Assembly (NCBI RefSeq): GCF_000374085.1
Contig: NZ_KB893562.1
Location: forward strand, 1-60,540
Source of the DNA: Spirosoma spitsbergense DSM 19989
GTDB lineage: Bacteria > Bacteroidota > Bacteroidia > Cytophagales > Spirosomataceae
Direction: 5' to 3'
DNA length: 60,540 nucleotides
Position numbers and translations under genes: made by a program. Below are positions 27,115 through 35,798 of the stretch, piece after piece. The notes under the pieces are model-generated. The model was not told where the DNA came from, did not search any database, and saw nothing but the letters and a program-made list of their open reading frames with translations. Numbering within the stretch: position 1 is the first letter of the stretch; each line of letters opens with the position of its first letter.

Positions 27115-28592
27115 AAAGCTACTTTTTTAGTGATGGTATGGGTTATTTTGGGTACTCTCGGTGTATCCCACCGGTCGCAGGTAGTAAACAGAAACGAGGT
27201 GATAAACAGGATGCTGCTGGTTGGAAACTGACCCAGAATCGGGTTCGTATAACTCACCACACAAATACCGGCAAATTCGGCCAGGAGTACGATCATGATG
27301 GTCGTTACCCAGGGGTCTTTCAGTTGCCAGATTTTGATGGTGCCAATGAGCATAATGCTAAATAGCATGAGTAAATAGAGTGTCAGGCCAACAATCCCGG
27401 TCTCAATCCAGATTTGAACGTACCAGCTATCGGTGGGAATCTGGGCGGCAAAATAGTTGGGTGAAAACCGTTGCCCGGCCCCCGATGATGTACCAATACC
27501 CGCGCCAAAAGGCTTGTCTTTCAGGAAGTTCTTGAGTTTTTGCTGATTCTCCAACCGGACAAGAAAGGAGGCATCATTTGTAGGGTGCAGGGCGGAGCGA
27601 ATCCGCCAGATTTGATACACGGAATCGCCAATGTGCGTAAACATCAGGAAGCAGAATACGGGTATCCCTACCAGAAGTCCGCGCATAATATGCACCGGGC
27701 TACGCTTCAGGACAAAATAGGCCGGGAAACCTGCCAGAATCACGAACAAAGCTCCTCTCGTGCCTGAAATGGCAAATCCCCAGAAAAAAACGATAGCCAG
27801 CATTACGTAAAGAATGCGGTAAATCCACGACCTGGTCTCGAAGAGGAGGATAATACAGACCAGCGTTACACCAGCCATTTCAGAACCAAACTGACCGGCA
27901 TCGGAATAAAAGGAGAAACTGCGTAATTGACCCCACAGAATATGCTGTTTTTCGGCTCCTTCGGCCAGCCACCGGAGTTCGGCTGGTTCCAGACCGATGT
28001 ATTGTTGTTTAAAACCCCACAATGCCGCGAAGAAGGACCAGACAAGCCATTGGATGCAGAATACCCGAATGTCCGATTTTTTGATCGGGTTTACGGATAC
28101 GATGATGGCGAGCAAAAACCAGCTTAATGAAAACGAACGGGCGTGGTAAAACCAGGCCGTGGGATAGGGGTGTTCTGGATTGAAGTATTCCAGAATGGTA
28201 AATGACAACCAAACGATGAGTATCCAGAAAGCAGGCCGGCGCAGCTGTCGCCAGTTCATCCGCCGGCCATTCAGAAACGTACTTAGTAGCGTAAGGACCA
28301 GAAGTCCGTCCAGCGCCGTACCCAGGGCTATGTCTCCTGACAAAAAACGGGAGAAACCGATCAGGAAACTGAAGTTTATGTAGAGCAACAAACCAATTCT
28401 GGGTTCCAGGAGTACGCCGATACCCGCTATCAGGGCCACCGGTACACCCACTGTAACAAGCGCACCAAACACGCCCCATGAGCCTATCAGCCAGCCTGCC
28501 AGCAGAGCCAGCAGTATACCCAATACGGTGAACAAGCCGCGATTGTATCGCCAGTGATCGGGTAAAGAAAGTGTATATGTTTGGTTAAGCAT
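27111..28592 (-). CDS. O-antigen ligase / Wzy-like polymerase
   Basis: A 493-aa polytopic inner-membrane protein with about 12 helices. The conserved region of the O-antigen ligase superfamily is recognisable: FAISGTRGALFVILAGFPAY (RGA motif before a helix) and a long periplasmic loop with GAGIGTSSGAGQRFSPN. Members either polymerise lipid-linked repeat units (Wzy) or ligate them to lipid A or proteins (WaaL); sequence does not settle which. With the Wzx-like flippase and the Wzz-like protein in the same window, a Wzy role in a Wzx/Wzy-dependent pathway is the simplest reading. Confidence 0.8.
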   Translation of the reverse strand: MLNQTYTLSLPDHWRYNRGLFTVLGILLALLAGWLIGSWGVFGALVTVGVPVALIAGIGVLLEPRIGLLLYINFSFLIGFSRFLSGDIALGTALDGLLVLTLLSTFLNGRRMNWRQLRRPAFWILIVWLSFTILEYFNPEHPYPTAWFYHARSFSLSWFLLAIIVSVNPIKKSDIRVFCIQWLVWSFFAALWGFKQQYIGLEPAELRWLAEGAEKQHILWGQLRSFSFYSDAGQFGSEMAGVTLVCIILLFETRSWIYRILYVMLAIVFFWGFAISGTRGALFVILAGFPAYFVLKRSPVHIMRGLLVGIPVFCFLMFTHIGDSVYQIWRIRSALHPTNDASFLVRLENQQKLKNFLKDKPFGAGIGTSSGAGQRFSPNYFAAQIPTDSWYVQIWIETGIVGLTLYLLMLFSIMLIGTIKIWQLKDPWVTTIMIVLLAEFAGICVVSYTNPILGQFPTSSILFITSFLFTTCDRWDTPRVPKITHTITKKVAL

Positions 28593-28626
28593 ATCCTTTT
28601 ATCAAGTCAAGGGTATGGCTGGTTTC

Positions 28627-29850
28627 TTACGCAGCCCGTCTGGATTTTTCCCACACGCTAGATAAATTACCAGTACAATACTTTGAGAATCCCGCTAACA
28701 CGCACCAGTTCATAAAAACAAAATAGAACGGTACAAACGTCAGCTTAAAGCGTGTTTGCCTGTTTTCCAGCACGTAGCCCAACCCTGCAATCATATAGAA
28801 TACAAGCTGGGCTACCAGCAAGCTAGTCCAGAAGTCTTGCGTCAGTACCTGATTGTCAGCGCGCTGTGGCTGCGTAATCATAACAATATTCAGTAAAAAC
28901 AGCAGGGGCAGGCAGAATGGTGTAACGGCCCAGCGCAGCACCCGGTGAGAAACGTACTGGAAACTCAGCCAGCCATACCGGAATGGATTGAGCAGGTGTG
29001 CCAGTCGCTGAATCGACTGAAAACCACCCGTAGCAATCCTGACCTTCCGTTTCATTTCTTCCCGTACTGATTCTGATGGGCGTTCCAGTGCGTATGCGTC
29101 GGGTGCGTAGTCGACGCGGTATCCCCGGCTGGCGATGCGCAGAGAAATAACGAAATCGTCGAGTAGTGTATCGGCCTCCACGGGTTCGTACAGGCTGGTA
29201 CGAATGGCAAATAACTCACCGGCAGCTCCTACAATGGTATGAAGCTGGGCATCCAGTTTTTTCAGGAATGATTCATAGCGCCAGTAAAGCCCTTCGCCAC
29301 TGCCCGCTGCCGCTTCCTGACCCTCCATCTGAATGCGCTTTTCGCCCGTTACGGCGCCAACCTGAACGGGCAAAAAGCGACTGACAAGCCGGCTAACGGC
29401 TTCGGGGTTGAGCTGCGTATTGGCATCGGTAAAAATGGTGATTGGTGTTTTTACCTGATTCATCGCGTTGTTCATCGCGGCAATTTTGCCAAGCCGTCGG
29501 GTGCCGGAAATCAGGGTTAAATTGGGCAGACGCTGCTGTTGCTGTTCCAGGTAATCGGCTGAACCATCCGTTGATCCCTCTATCACAAAAAGTAGCTGCA
29601 ACTGGTGAGCCGGATAATCCTGCGCCAGACAGTTTTGTAATTTGGCGGGTAAATAGTCTCGTTCGTTGTAGGCGGGTATAACCATAGTCACATCAGGATA
29701 GTACTCTGACCGGACCACGGGTGGTTCGTCACTCTTCCGTAATACTTTCACCAACACCCAGGCCAGGATTCCATAGCCCAGATAGGTGTAGACTATCAGG
29801 AAGGCTATTAAAAAAAACAGCAGCCCGGTAAGAGAGTAGAAAAAAGTCAT
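28627..29850 (-). CDS. Membrane-bound family-2 glycosyltransferase
   Basis: A 407-aa enzyme with one N-terminal helix (about 5-28), a GT-A catalytic domain and two or three C-terminal helices (about 305-385). Motifs: VTMVIPAYNERDYLPAKL, the DxD-type FTDANTQLN and TLLDDFVISLR. After them comes KRKVRIATGGFQS in place of QxxRW, as in several non-cellulose GT2 enzymes of bacterial polysaccharide loci. It probably makes or extends the lipid-linked glycan on the cytosolic face. It is separated from the next gene by 34 bases in the same direction. Confidence 0.8.
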   Translation of the reverse strand: MTFFYSLTGLLFFLIAFLIVYTYLGYGILAWVLVKVLRKSDEPPVVRSEYYPDVTMVIPAYNERDYLPAKLQNCLAQDYPAHQLQLLFVIEGSTDGSADYLEQQQQRLPNLTLISGTRRLGKIAAMNNAMNQVKTPITIFTDANTQLNPEAVSRLVSRFLPVQVGAVTGEKRIQMEGQEAAAGSGEGLYWRYESFLKKLDAQLHTIVGAAGELFAIRTSLYEPVEADTLLDDFVISLRIASRGYRVDYAPDAYALERPSESVREEMKRKVRIATGGFQSIQRLAHLLNPFRYGWLSFQYVSHRVLRWAVTPFCLPLLFLLNIVMITQPQRADNQVLTQDFWTSLLVAQLVFYMIAGLGYVLENRQTRFKLTFVPFYFVFMNWCVLAGFSKYCTGNLSSVWEKSRRAA

Positions 29851-29871
29851 GGAGAGTACGATTTTTATTGC

Positions 29872-30813
29872 TTAAGTGGCTGATAAGCTGGTGGTTGTTA
29901 AATTCCAGAAAGCTCCCTGAACGAAGGCTTTTGCATGGTTTATCTTTCCCGTGACAAGAAACAGAAGGAGATGTTTGGGAAACACAAAGACACCGAAAAA
30001 CAGATAAAAGATTATACGCTGGTAGGAAGAGCTGTGTCGGCGCATGAAAAGTATGCGGTTGCGGGTCAGGTAGTAGGTGCGGAGCGGACTATTCTGCCCG
30101 ACCGATGCCGACTCTTTGTGCAGGATGGTGGCAGCAGGCTGGTAGTAAATTAGAAAACCAGCATCCCGAATCCGCTGCGACCAGTCGAGCTCTTCGTAAT
30201 AAAGAAAAAAGCGTTCGGCAAACCGGCCAACCCGCTCCACCACTTTCCGGCTAACCATCATGGCACAGCCATGCGCGAAATAAGTAGTGTGCGGCTCATC
30301 GAACTGACCATCGTCGGCCTGGTTATAGCCAATAGCCGTAGCCTGTCCTGTGTATAAATTAATTGGATTATACCCCGCGTACTGTACTAACCGGGGCATC
30401 TCGAAAAATCTGATTTTAGGGCAGGTGACCCCAATCTGTTCATTCTCCCGGAATGGTTTTAGTAGTTCGTCGATTAGCGCTGGAGAAAGCTCCGTGTCAT
30501 TATTGACGATGAAAAAATAATCACCCTTCGCTTCCTGAATGCCCAGGTTATTACCCCCGGTGAAGCCCAGGTTGACTTCGCTACGGATTAAACGTACATG
30601 GGGATATTGATGGAGAGCAATGCTGGTGCTTAATGGTTGAGCAGAGGCATTGTCGACAATAATTATTTCGTAATTCGGATACGTTAAGGTAGTAGCCGAA
30701 TCCAGAAATTGACGGGTTAACTCAGCTTGATTGTAATTAATCGTGATAATTGACACGAGTACCGACTCGTCTGCTGGGTACCCTGGGTCATTTATACGTT
30801 CTCTTTTTGCCAT
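29872..30813 (-). CDS. Family-2 glycosyltransferase (rhamnosyltransferase-like)
   Basis: A 313-aa GT-A enzyme. Landmarks: VSIITINYNQAELTRQFL, IIVDNASAQP, GFTGGNNLGIQEAKGDYF, then the DxD region IVNNDTELSP and a C-terminal YYEELDWSQRIRDAGF (catalytic base region ED/EELDW). This set is typical of WcaA/RfbN-like rhamnosyl- or related transferases. A single hydrophobic C-terminal helix may attach it to the membrane. Its start overlaps the upstream sugar-transferase gene by 22 bases (30792-30813), so the two are probably co-translated. Confidence 0.85.
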   Translation of the reverse strand: MAKRERINDPGYPADESVLVSIITINYNQAELTRQFLDSATTLTYPNYEIIIVDNASAQPLSTSIALHQYPHVRLIRSEVNLGFTGGNNLGIQEAKGDYFFIVNNDTELSPALIDELLKPFRENEQIGVTCPKIRFFEMPRLVQYAGYNPINLYTGQATAIGYNQADDGQFDEPHTTYFAHGCAMMVSRKVVERVGRFAERFFLYYEELDWSQRIRDAGFLIYYQPAATILHKESASVGQNSPLRTYYLTRNRILFMRRHSSSYQRIIFYLFFGVFVFPKHLLLFLVTGKINHAKAFVQGAFWNLTTTSLSAT

Positions 30814-32021
30814 AAACTGAAAAATGTTTTCCAGATGATTTGAATATCAGTGTTAAAAGAGAAATTATTGGTGTAGTCAATATCGAGTAGTGTCCGTTCC
30901 CGATCCGACATCATACCCTGGCCTTTCGCCCGCTTTTTTATCTGCCATAAACCCGTTAGGCCAGCCGGTCCGCAAAAGCGTTGGGCGAACTCGTTGGAGG
31001 TAAGTTTTTCTGCTTCGTAAAGGGGGAGCGGCCGATTGCCAACCAGCGACATATCGCCAACCAGGATATTTACTAGCTGAGGTAATTCGTCAATGCTGCT
31101 ATTGCGTAAAAAGGTACCCAGCCGCGTAACCCGGGGGTCGTTACGAAACTTCATGAATTTAGCCGACTTCTCGGCTCCGCTCAGATAAGCCTTCTCGCAA
31201 ATCGATTTGTTATGATCAATGAGTATCTGCTGGCATGTTATACCCAGTTCACTACAGGCAGGACATAAATCCGTTCCAATGTCCGCTGATTCGTGGGTAG
31301 TTTCTGCGTATAGGTTGTGGGCAGATAATTGATTGATTAACTGGTCGGCATCCACTTCCATGGTGCGGAATTTATACATATTGAACACATGGAAGTTAGC
31401 CCCTGCCCGTTTGGATTTGTAGATGACCGGACCTTTGGAATCAATACGTATTAGTAAGGCTACCAGTAGCATTATTGGCGACAGGAGTACCAATATCAAC
31501 AACGAAACGAAAATGTCGATTGACCGTTTCCACCGGGGTGTACTATACTGGTATTCATAAACGGGTGGTTGCTGTTCAACGGGTTGAAACGTTTGAACCT
31601 GATTGCATAGGCTCAGATAATAATCTATTTTGGTTTGAATTGAATAATTTTCCTCGTTAATGACCAGCATATCTGTTACGCCGGCAGCGAGGGTTTTACG
31701 AACCAGGTGATTTTCGCCAAAACGACAGGTAACAAGTACCGGAACCAGTTGATAATCTGCTTTTCTACGTACGTTGGCTACCATAGTGGGGCCCGTAGTT
31801 TTATCAAGTATAATTAAATTGACCTGCTGCTTATCTGTCAGCCACTTATCTGAATCTGCTTCATTTCTGAACCGTACTACGGAGCAGTTTTTTCCGGCAA
31901 TGGTAGCAATCCGGTTCGCTAGTATATCATCATCCATTACCAGTAAAATGCAGAACGCTGGAATAGCCTGCTCTGGAATAAACGTTGTTTCTGGATTAAT
32001 TGATTGTTGTCGTATTGACAT
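30792..32021 (-). CDS. Initiating undecaprenyl-phosphate sugar transferase fused to a receiver-like domain
   Basis: The ATG at 32021 is preferred; seven codons upstream the frame opens only with TTG. The product (409 aa) has three parts. Residues about 20-140 read as a response-regulator-like domain (LLVMDDD acidic pocket, LIILDKT with the phosphoacceptor-position Asp, VLVTCR); the Lys-Pro that normally follows is missing (VINEEN). Next is a helix (about 180-205), then the PglC/WcaJ-type phosphoglycosyltransferase domain (KSKRAGANFHVFNMYKFRTM ... DPRVTRLGTFLRNSSIDELP ... GDMSLVGNRPLP). Between them lies a cysteine-containing insert (CPACSELGITC), which I recall from other Bacteroidota members. 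The enzyme transfers the first sugar phosphate to undecaprenyl phosphate. It is the first gene of the - strand polysaccharide run. Confidence 0.85.
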   Translation of the reverse strand: MSIRQQSINPETTFIPEQAIPAFCILLVMDDDILANRIATIAGKNCSVVRFRNEADSDKWLTDKQQVNLIILDKTTGPTMVANVRRKADYQLVPVLVTCRFGENHLVRKTLAAGVTDMLVINEENYSIQTKIDYYLSLCNQVQTFQPVEQQPPVYEYQYSTPRWKRSIDIFVSLLILVLLSPIMLLVALLIRIDSKGPVIYKSKRAGANFHVFNMYKFRTMEVDADQLINQLSAHNLYAETTHESADIGTDLCPACSELGITCQQILIDHNKSICEKAYLSGAEKSAKFMKFRNDPRVTRLGTFLRNSSIDELPQLVNILVGDMSLVGNRPLPLYEAEKLTSNEFAQRFCGPAGLTGLWQIKKRAKGQGMMSDRERTLLDIDYTNNFSFNTDIQIIWKTFFSLWQKENV

Positions 32022-32269
32022 GGTCTTGTGGTTAACAAGCAATAAATTTTCTAGTACGTGACAGAAGAACTATTCACTCTGGAGAAATTTTTACGGAATG
32101 TTAAATTACTTCCAGCAATCTCTTTTAGAAATTGCCTGAGTATAAATATTATTATAAGATGATATTTTGATGTTAAAGAGGGTAATTATCGTTGGCACGA
32201 ATTTTGCGTAATCAATTGCGAAAATGACGGATCGTGTTTGTACAATCAGTAAAGTCAATTGACCGGAAA
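32022..32269. promoter_or_regulatory. Intergenic region before the polysaccharide run
   Basis: 248 bases of AT-rich sequence between the - strand receiver gene and the - strand sugar-transferase gene, likely holding the promoter of the latter. I could not identify a clear TAnnTTTG element on the - strand. A sigma-54-type element faces the opposite way at 32192-32207 and is listed separately. A palindrome GTCAATTGAC lies at 32254-32263. Confidence 0.4.
32192..32207 (+). promoter_or_regulatory. Sigma-54 (-24/-12) promoter, facing the receiver gene antisense
   Basis: The + strand reads TTGGCACG, AATT, TTGC. This matches the sigma-54 consensus YTGGCACG-N4-TTGC at every fixed position, and the GG and GC doublets are exactly 10 bases apart. 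Transcription should start about 12 bases downstream (near 32219) and run rightward, antisense to the receiver gene (32270-32770), toward the + strand YfhO gene. The only short frame directly downstream begins at an ATG at 32224 and stops after about 12 codons, so an RNA or a long leader is likelier than a new protein. No enhancer-binding-protein gene is in the window. Confidence 0.55.
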
Positions 32270-32770
32270 TTACGCGCTTTGTGACAGCGAATAGTTGCCG
32301 AAAAGCATAGACAGGATTCGGACCTTTTGTTGCCAGAAGGGTTTCGATTGTGTGTCTATCTGAATCGGCTGGCCTGACGCTGCGTCTGGAGCCTCTGAAC
32401 GACGAAGAAGTGCGTGAAGCTTCGCTTTTACCTCAAGCGGGTTGAATGGCTTGGAAAGGAAATCATCCGCACCTTGTTCCAGACACTGAATACGCGTGCC
32501 ACTATCGGGCACATTGGAGAGAATAACGATAGGGGTCTGAGCGGCTACTCTGCTCATCCGAACAAGTTTGATTAGCTCAAGACCATTGAAGAAAGACAGG
32601 TTTAGTTCGGTCAGTACACAGTCGAACCGGTTACCCTGAATTAATAGTCTGGCAGCTTCCTGACCCGTGTTTGCTACGGTAATGGTGAAATCCTTTCTGA
32701 GTGTTTGAACCAGGATTTCAACCACGTAAGGATTTTCATCTACTATGAGTAGGTGGTGTTTCGTGTTCAT
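32270..32770 (-). CDS. Receiver-domain protein with Glu at the phosphoacceptor position
   Basis: A 166-aa stand-alone receiver (CheY-like) protein with no DNA-binding output domain. It has LLIVDEN (acidic pocket), VILSN (Thr/Ser site) and FLSKPFNPLE (conserved Lys-Pro). The phosphoacceptor strand reads CVLTELNLS, with Glu55 where receivers have Asp. Asp-to-Glu often mimics the phosphorylated state, so this protein may be constitutively 'on', or may signal without a kinase. The last 40 residues (after about 125) have no recognised fold. It sits directly upstream of the polysaccharide operon on the same strand and may regulate it. Confidence 0.8.
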   Translation of the reverse strand: MNTKHHLLIVDENPYVVEILVQTLRKDFTITVANTGQEAARLLIQGNRFDCVLTELNLSFFNGLELIKLVRMSRVAAQTPIVILSNVPDSGTRIQCLEQGADDFLSKPFNPLEVKAKLHALLRRSEAPDAASGQPIQIDTQSKPFWQQKVRILSMLFGNYSLSQSA

Positions 32771-33183
32771 TTTGGTTAAAATTATTTATGGGTTAGATTC
32801 AAAGTTTTAGACTAGCCAATAATTCATTGGTTACCTGTCTTTAGTAAAAAAAACATATCCTTTGTAACCTGTTTAAGGTGACAGAGGGGATGTTTTAAGA
32901 ATTTATTCAGTAGAACTTACTTTAAGGAAAATAATGTAATAAATTGACAGTAAGCTAATTGTGAACTATCGTAGTCGCTTTGATAAAGATACTTATGTGT
33001 GTGCTTTATTTGAATAATGGTGAATCTAAATAAAATCCAAAATTGATTAAGCGGTAGGTATTCTAATACGTATTTAACCTGTGCCAACATTGCTCAAGTG
33101 AATTGGTGCCTATCAAAGGCGCACAGCCCCTTTATTCGGTTTGGTACAAAGCCGTATCTTTGAGCTATGTATCCGTTGATTTT
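32771..33183. promoter_or_regulatory. Divergent AT-rich regulatory region
   Basis: About 410 bases without a gene, between the receiver gene (leftward) and YfhO (rightward). It contains a small dyad CCAAT-N5-ATTGG (32816-32830) just upstream of the receiver gene and, at its right end, the YfhO promoter candidate. I saw no reading frame of interest and no strong terminator. Confidence 0.45.
33131..33162 (+). promoter_or_regulatory. Bacteroidota-type promoter for the YfhO gene
   Basis: TATCTTTG at 33155-33162 matches the Bacteroidota -7 consensus TAnnTTTG exactly. A TTTA at 33131-33134, 20 bases upstream, stands in for the -33 TTTG. The expected start of transcription (about 33168) lies just before the ATG at 33184. 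This argues against the longer frame that opens at 33103. Confidence 0.45.
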
Positions 33184-35790
33184 ATGAGCCAACCAACTCT
33201 TTTCAAAACCCTTCGCCCTCATCTGATAGCCGTACTGTGCTTATTTGTGCTGGCTATTATCTATTTCCAGCCTGTATTGTCGGGTAAAGCACTATCCATG
33301 CACGATGTGCAGGAATCAACCGCATCGGCCCGGGAAATCCGCGAATTTGCTCAGCAAACGGGCGAGAAGCCGTTATGGACCGATGCCGTCTTTAGTGGAA
33401 TGCCCGGGTATATGATTGACTTTCCGTATCCTTATATTCTAGTCTATAAGGGCGTTATGGGCGTTATCAATCTGTTGCCCAATACGGCCAGTATCCTGTT
33501 CATCGTCATGCTGAGTATGTACGTCCTGATGGTCGTGCTGGGCTGTAACGCCTGGCTGTCGGCTTTGGGAGCCGCTGCGTATGGGTTGGGTACATTCGGT
33601 ATCGTTAGCCTCGAAGCCGGGCACGTCTCCAAACTTTTCGCGCTGGGATATGGTGCCGGTATACTGGCGGGCGTCATTCTGGCTTTGCGGGGGCGTTACT
33701 GGGTTGGTGCTGCACTGGTGGGCCTTTTTGGCAGCATGGAACTGGGTGCCAACCATATTCAGATTACGTACTATCTGTTTATGACCATTGGGCTGTACGT
33801 GCTCATTGAGGGTATCGCTTTATTCAGAGCGGGTAAACGTCGTCAGTTAATGATAGGACTGGCCGTTCTGGCGGTGGCGGGTGCGCTGGGGGCTGGTAGT
33901 TTTGCCAAACGCCTGCTGGTACTCAATCAATACACCAAAGAAACCATCCGGGGTAAATCCGAGCTGACAGCCAGAACGACCAATCCGGACGGCAAAAACC
34001 CCGGTAGTGAATCGAAAGGCGGGTTGGATAAAGAGTATGCCTTTAGCTATAGTTACGGTATCGGCGAGACGCTGACGTTGCTTATACCCAATGCCTATGG
34101 TGGAGCATCTTCCGGAGGTGGATTAACGACGGACTCCGAATTCTATAAAGCCATGACGACCCGGGGAGTGGACCCGGCTGCCGCCAAACAAATGGCCGAA
34201 TTGGGTGCGCCTACCTACTGGGGTGACCAGCCCATTGTGGGTGGACCAGCCTACGCTGGTGCAGCCCTGCTTTTTCTGTTTGTACTGAGTATGTTCGTTC
34301 TTCGTGGCTCGGTCCGGTGGTGGCTGCTGAGTGCCACGGTGCTGATGATTATGCTGGCCTGGGGTAAAAACCTGCTCTTTTTTAACGAGTTCCTGTTCGA
34401 CAATCTACCCTATCTGAATAAGTTCCGGGCCATGACGATGGCTCTCTGTCTGGCCCAGCTGTTTATGGCCGCTGGTGCCGCACTGGGTATTCAGACAATC
34501 GTTAACGAGAAACCAACCTTTGCCCAGCTACGGCAACCATTGCTTGTTAGCCTGGGACTAACGGCGGGTCTGGCTCTTCTACTGGCTTTGCTGGGAGGTT
34601 CATTCTTTAGTTTCCAGTCGCCAAACGATCAGGCCATTTTATCCCGTTATTTTGGTGAAGCAGCCAGCCAGTTCGAAACGGCGCTCATCAGCGACCGGCT
34701 GAGTCTGTTTCGGTCTGATGCGTTCCGGTCGGTGATTCTGATAGTGCTGGTTGCCGGGGCAGTGTGGTTGTTCATCACGAATAAAATTAAGGCAGGCGTA
34801 TTGTATCCGCTGGTGCTGGCCATTGTTATTTTTGATTTATTCGCAGTCGACAAGCGTTTTCTGAACGCGGCTGATTTTGTCCCCAAAGCGCAGGCCAGTG
34901 TTCCTTTTGAACCAACACCCGCCGATGAGCAGATTATGCAGGATAAATCCCCCGGCTATCGGGTGTTCGACCAGACGGTGGATTTTATGAGTAGTAACCG
35001 GACCTCCTATTTTCACCGATCCATTGGGGGGTATAATGCGGCCAAACTACGACGGTATCAGGAATTGATTACCTACGCGTTTCAGTCCAATACGCTGCCC
35101 ATCCTGAATATGCTGAATGCTAAGTATGTGATTCAGCCCGGGCAGCCCAATCCTGCCGATCCCCAACAGGCACCGGCCGGCCCGATGGTTATTCCCAACC
35201 CTGAGGTGCTGGGTGCGGCCTGGTTTGTGGGAACGGTTCAGCAGGTAGCCAATGCTGATGAAGAGATAGCGGTTATGAAAACACTGAACCCGCGTGATTC
35301 GGCCGTGGTCGACAAGCGATTTGCTCCTGAACTGGGCAATCTGCCTGCTACGATGGACCATACAGGCAGTACCATTCAACTGAAGGACTATCGCCCCGAT
35401 AAACTGATGTACGAAGTAAATGCCGTTCGGGATGGGCTTGTCGTTTTCTCCGAAATCTACTACCGAGGCCACGAAGACTGGCAGGCGTTTCTGGACGGTA
35501 AACCCGTTCCGCACCTGCGGGCCAACTATGTGCTGCGGGCCATGCGTATTCCGGCGGGTAAACACACGATTGAGTTTCGGTTTGACCCTCCGCTAAACCG
35601 CCTGGGCGATACTATCGATCTAATCTGCAATGTGCTGCTGATTGCGCTGATTGGTTTCGTTATTTTTCACGAAGGGCGTAACCGCCGTTCGGTACCGGTG
35701 AGCGACCCGGAACCGGTTGTGCCGGTAGCAAGCACACCACCACTTGCGCCGAAGCCTGCTCAGAAGCCAGTGAAATCGAAAACCCGTTAG
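33184..35790 (+). CDS. YfhO-family membrane protein
   Basis: An 868-aa integral membrane protein starting at the ATG at 33184. About 12 hydrophobic helices fill residues 15-610 (first helix LIAVLCLFVLAIIYF). A large extracytoplasmic domain follows (about 620-810), then a last helix (IDLICNVLLIALIGFVIF) and a Pro-rich tail. The pattern, with ALSMHDVQ after helix 1, SEIYYRGHEDWQAFLDGKPV near the end, and PAGKHTIEFRFDP, is that of YfhO, a GT-C-like family proposed to modify lipoteichoic acid or other envelope glycans using lipid-linked sugars. In Bacteroidota the substrate is unknown. It is not in an operon with the genes around it. Confidence 0.85.
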   Translation: MSQPTLFKTLRPHLIAVLCLFVLAIIYFQPVLSGKALSMHDVQESTASAREIREFAQQTGEKPLWTDAVFSGMPGYMIDFPYPYILVYKGVMGVINLLPNTASILFIVMLSMYVLMVVLGCNAWLSALGAAAYGLGTFGIVSLEAGHVSKLFALGYGAGILAGVILALRGRYWVGAALVGLFGSMELGANHIQITYYLFMTIGLYVLIEGIALFRAGKRRQLMIGLAVLAVAGALGAGSFAKRLLVLNQYTKETIRGKSELTARTTNPDGKNPGSESKGGLDKEYAFSYSYGIGETLTLLIPNAYGGASSGGGLTTDSEFYKAMTTRGVDPAAAKQMAELGAPTYWGDQPIVGGPAYAGAALLFLFVLSMFVLRGSVRWWLLSATVLMIMLAWGKNLLFFNEFLFDNLPYLNKFRAMTMALCLAQLFMAAGAALGIQTIVNEKPTFAQLRQPLLVSLGLTAGLALLLALLGGSFFSFQSPNDQAILSRYFGEAASQFETALISDRLSLFRSDAFRSVILIVLVAGAVWLFITNKIKAGVLYPLVLAIVIFDLFAVDKRFLNAADFVPKAQASVPFEPTPADEQIMQDKSPGYRVFDQTVDFMSSNRTSYFHRSIGGYNAAKLRRYQELITYAFQSNTLPILNMLNAKYVIQPGQPNPADPQQAPAGPMVIPNPEVLGAAWFVGTVQQVANADEEIAVMKTLNPRDSAVVDKRFAPELGNLPATMDHTGSTIQLKDYRPDKLMYEVNAVRDGLVVFSEIYYRGHEDWQAFLDGKPVPHLRANYVLRAMRIPAGKHTIEFRFDPPLNRLGDTIDLICNVLLIALIGFVIFHEGRNRRSVPVSDPEPVVPVASTPPLAPKPAQKPVKSKTR

Positions 35791-35798
35791 GTTTTAAT

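Noticed and set aside
32021-32042. A longer N-terminus for the sugar transferase
   Set aside because: The extra seven codons begin with TTG and have no ribosome-binding site; the ATG at 32021 is simpler.
33103-33183. A longer N-terminus for the YfhO protein
   Set aside because: The upstream frame would run through the TAnnTTTG promoter match and adds 27 residues before the first helix that do not look like a signal sequence.
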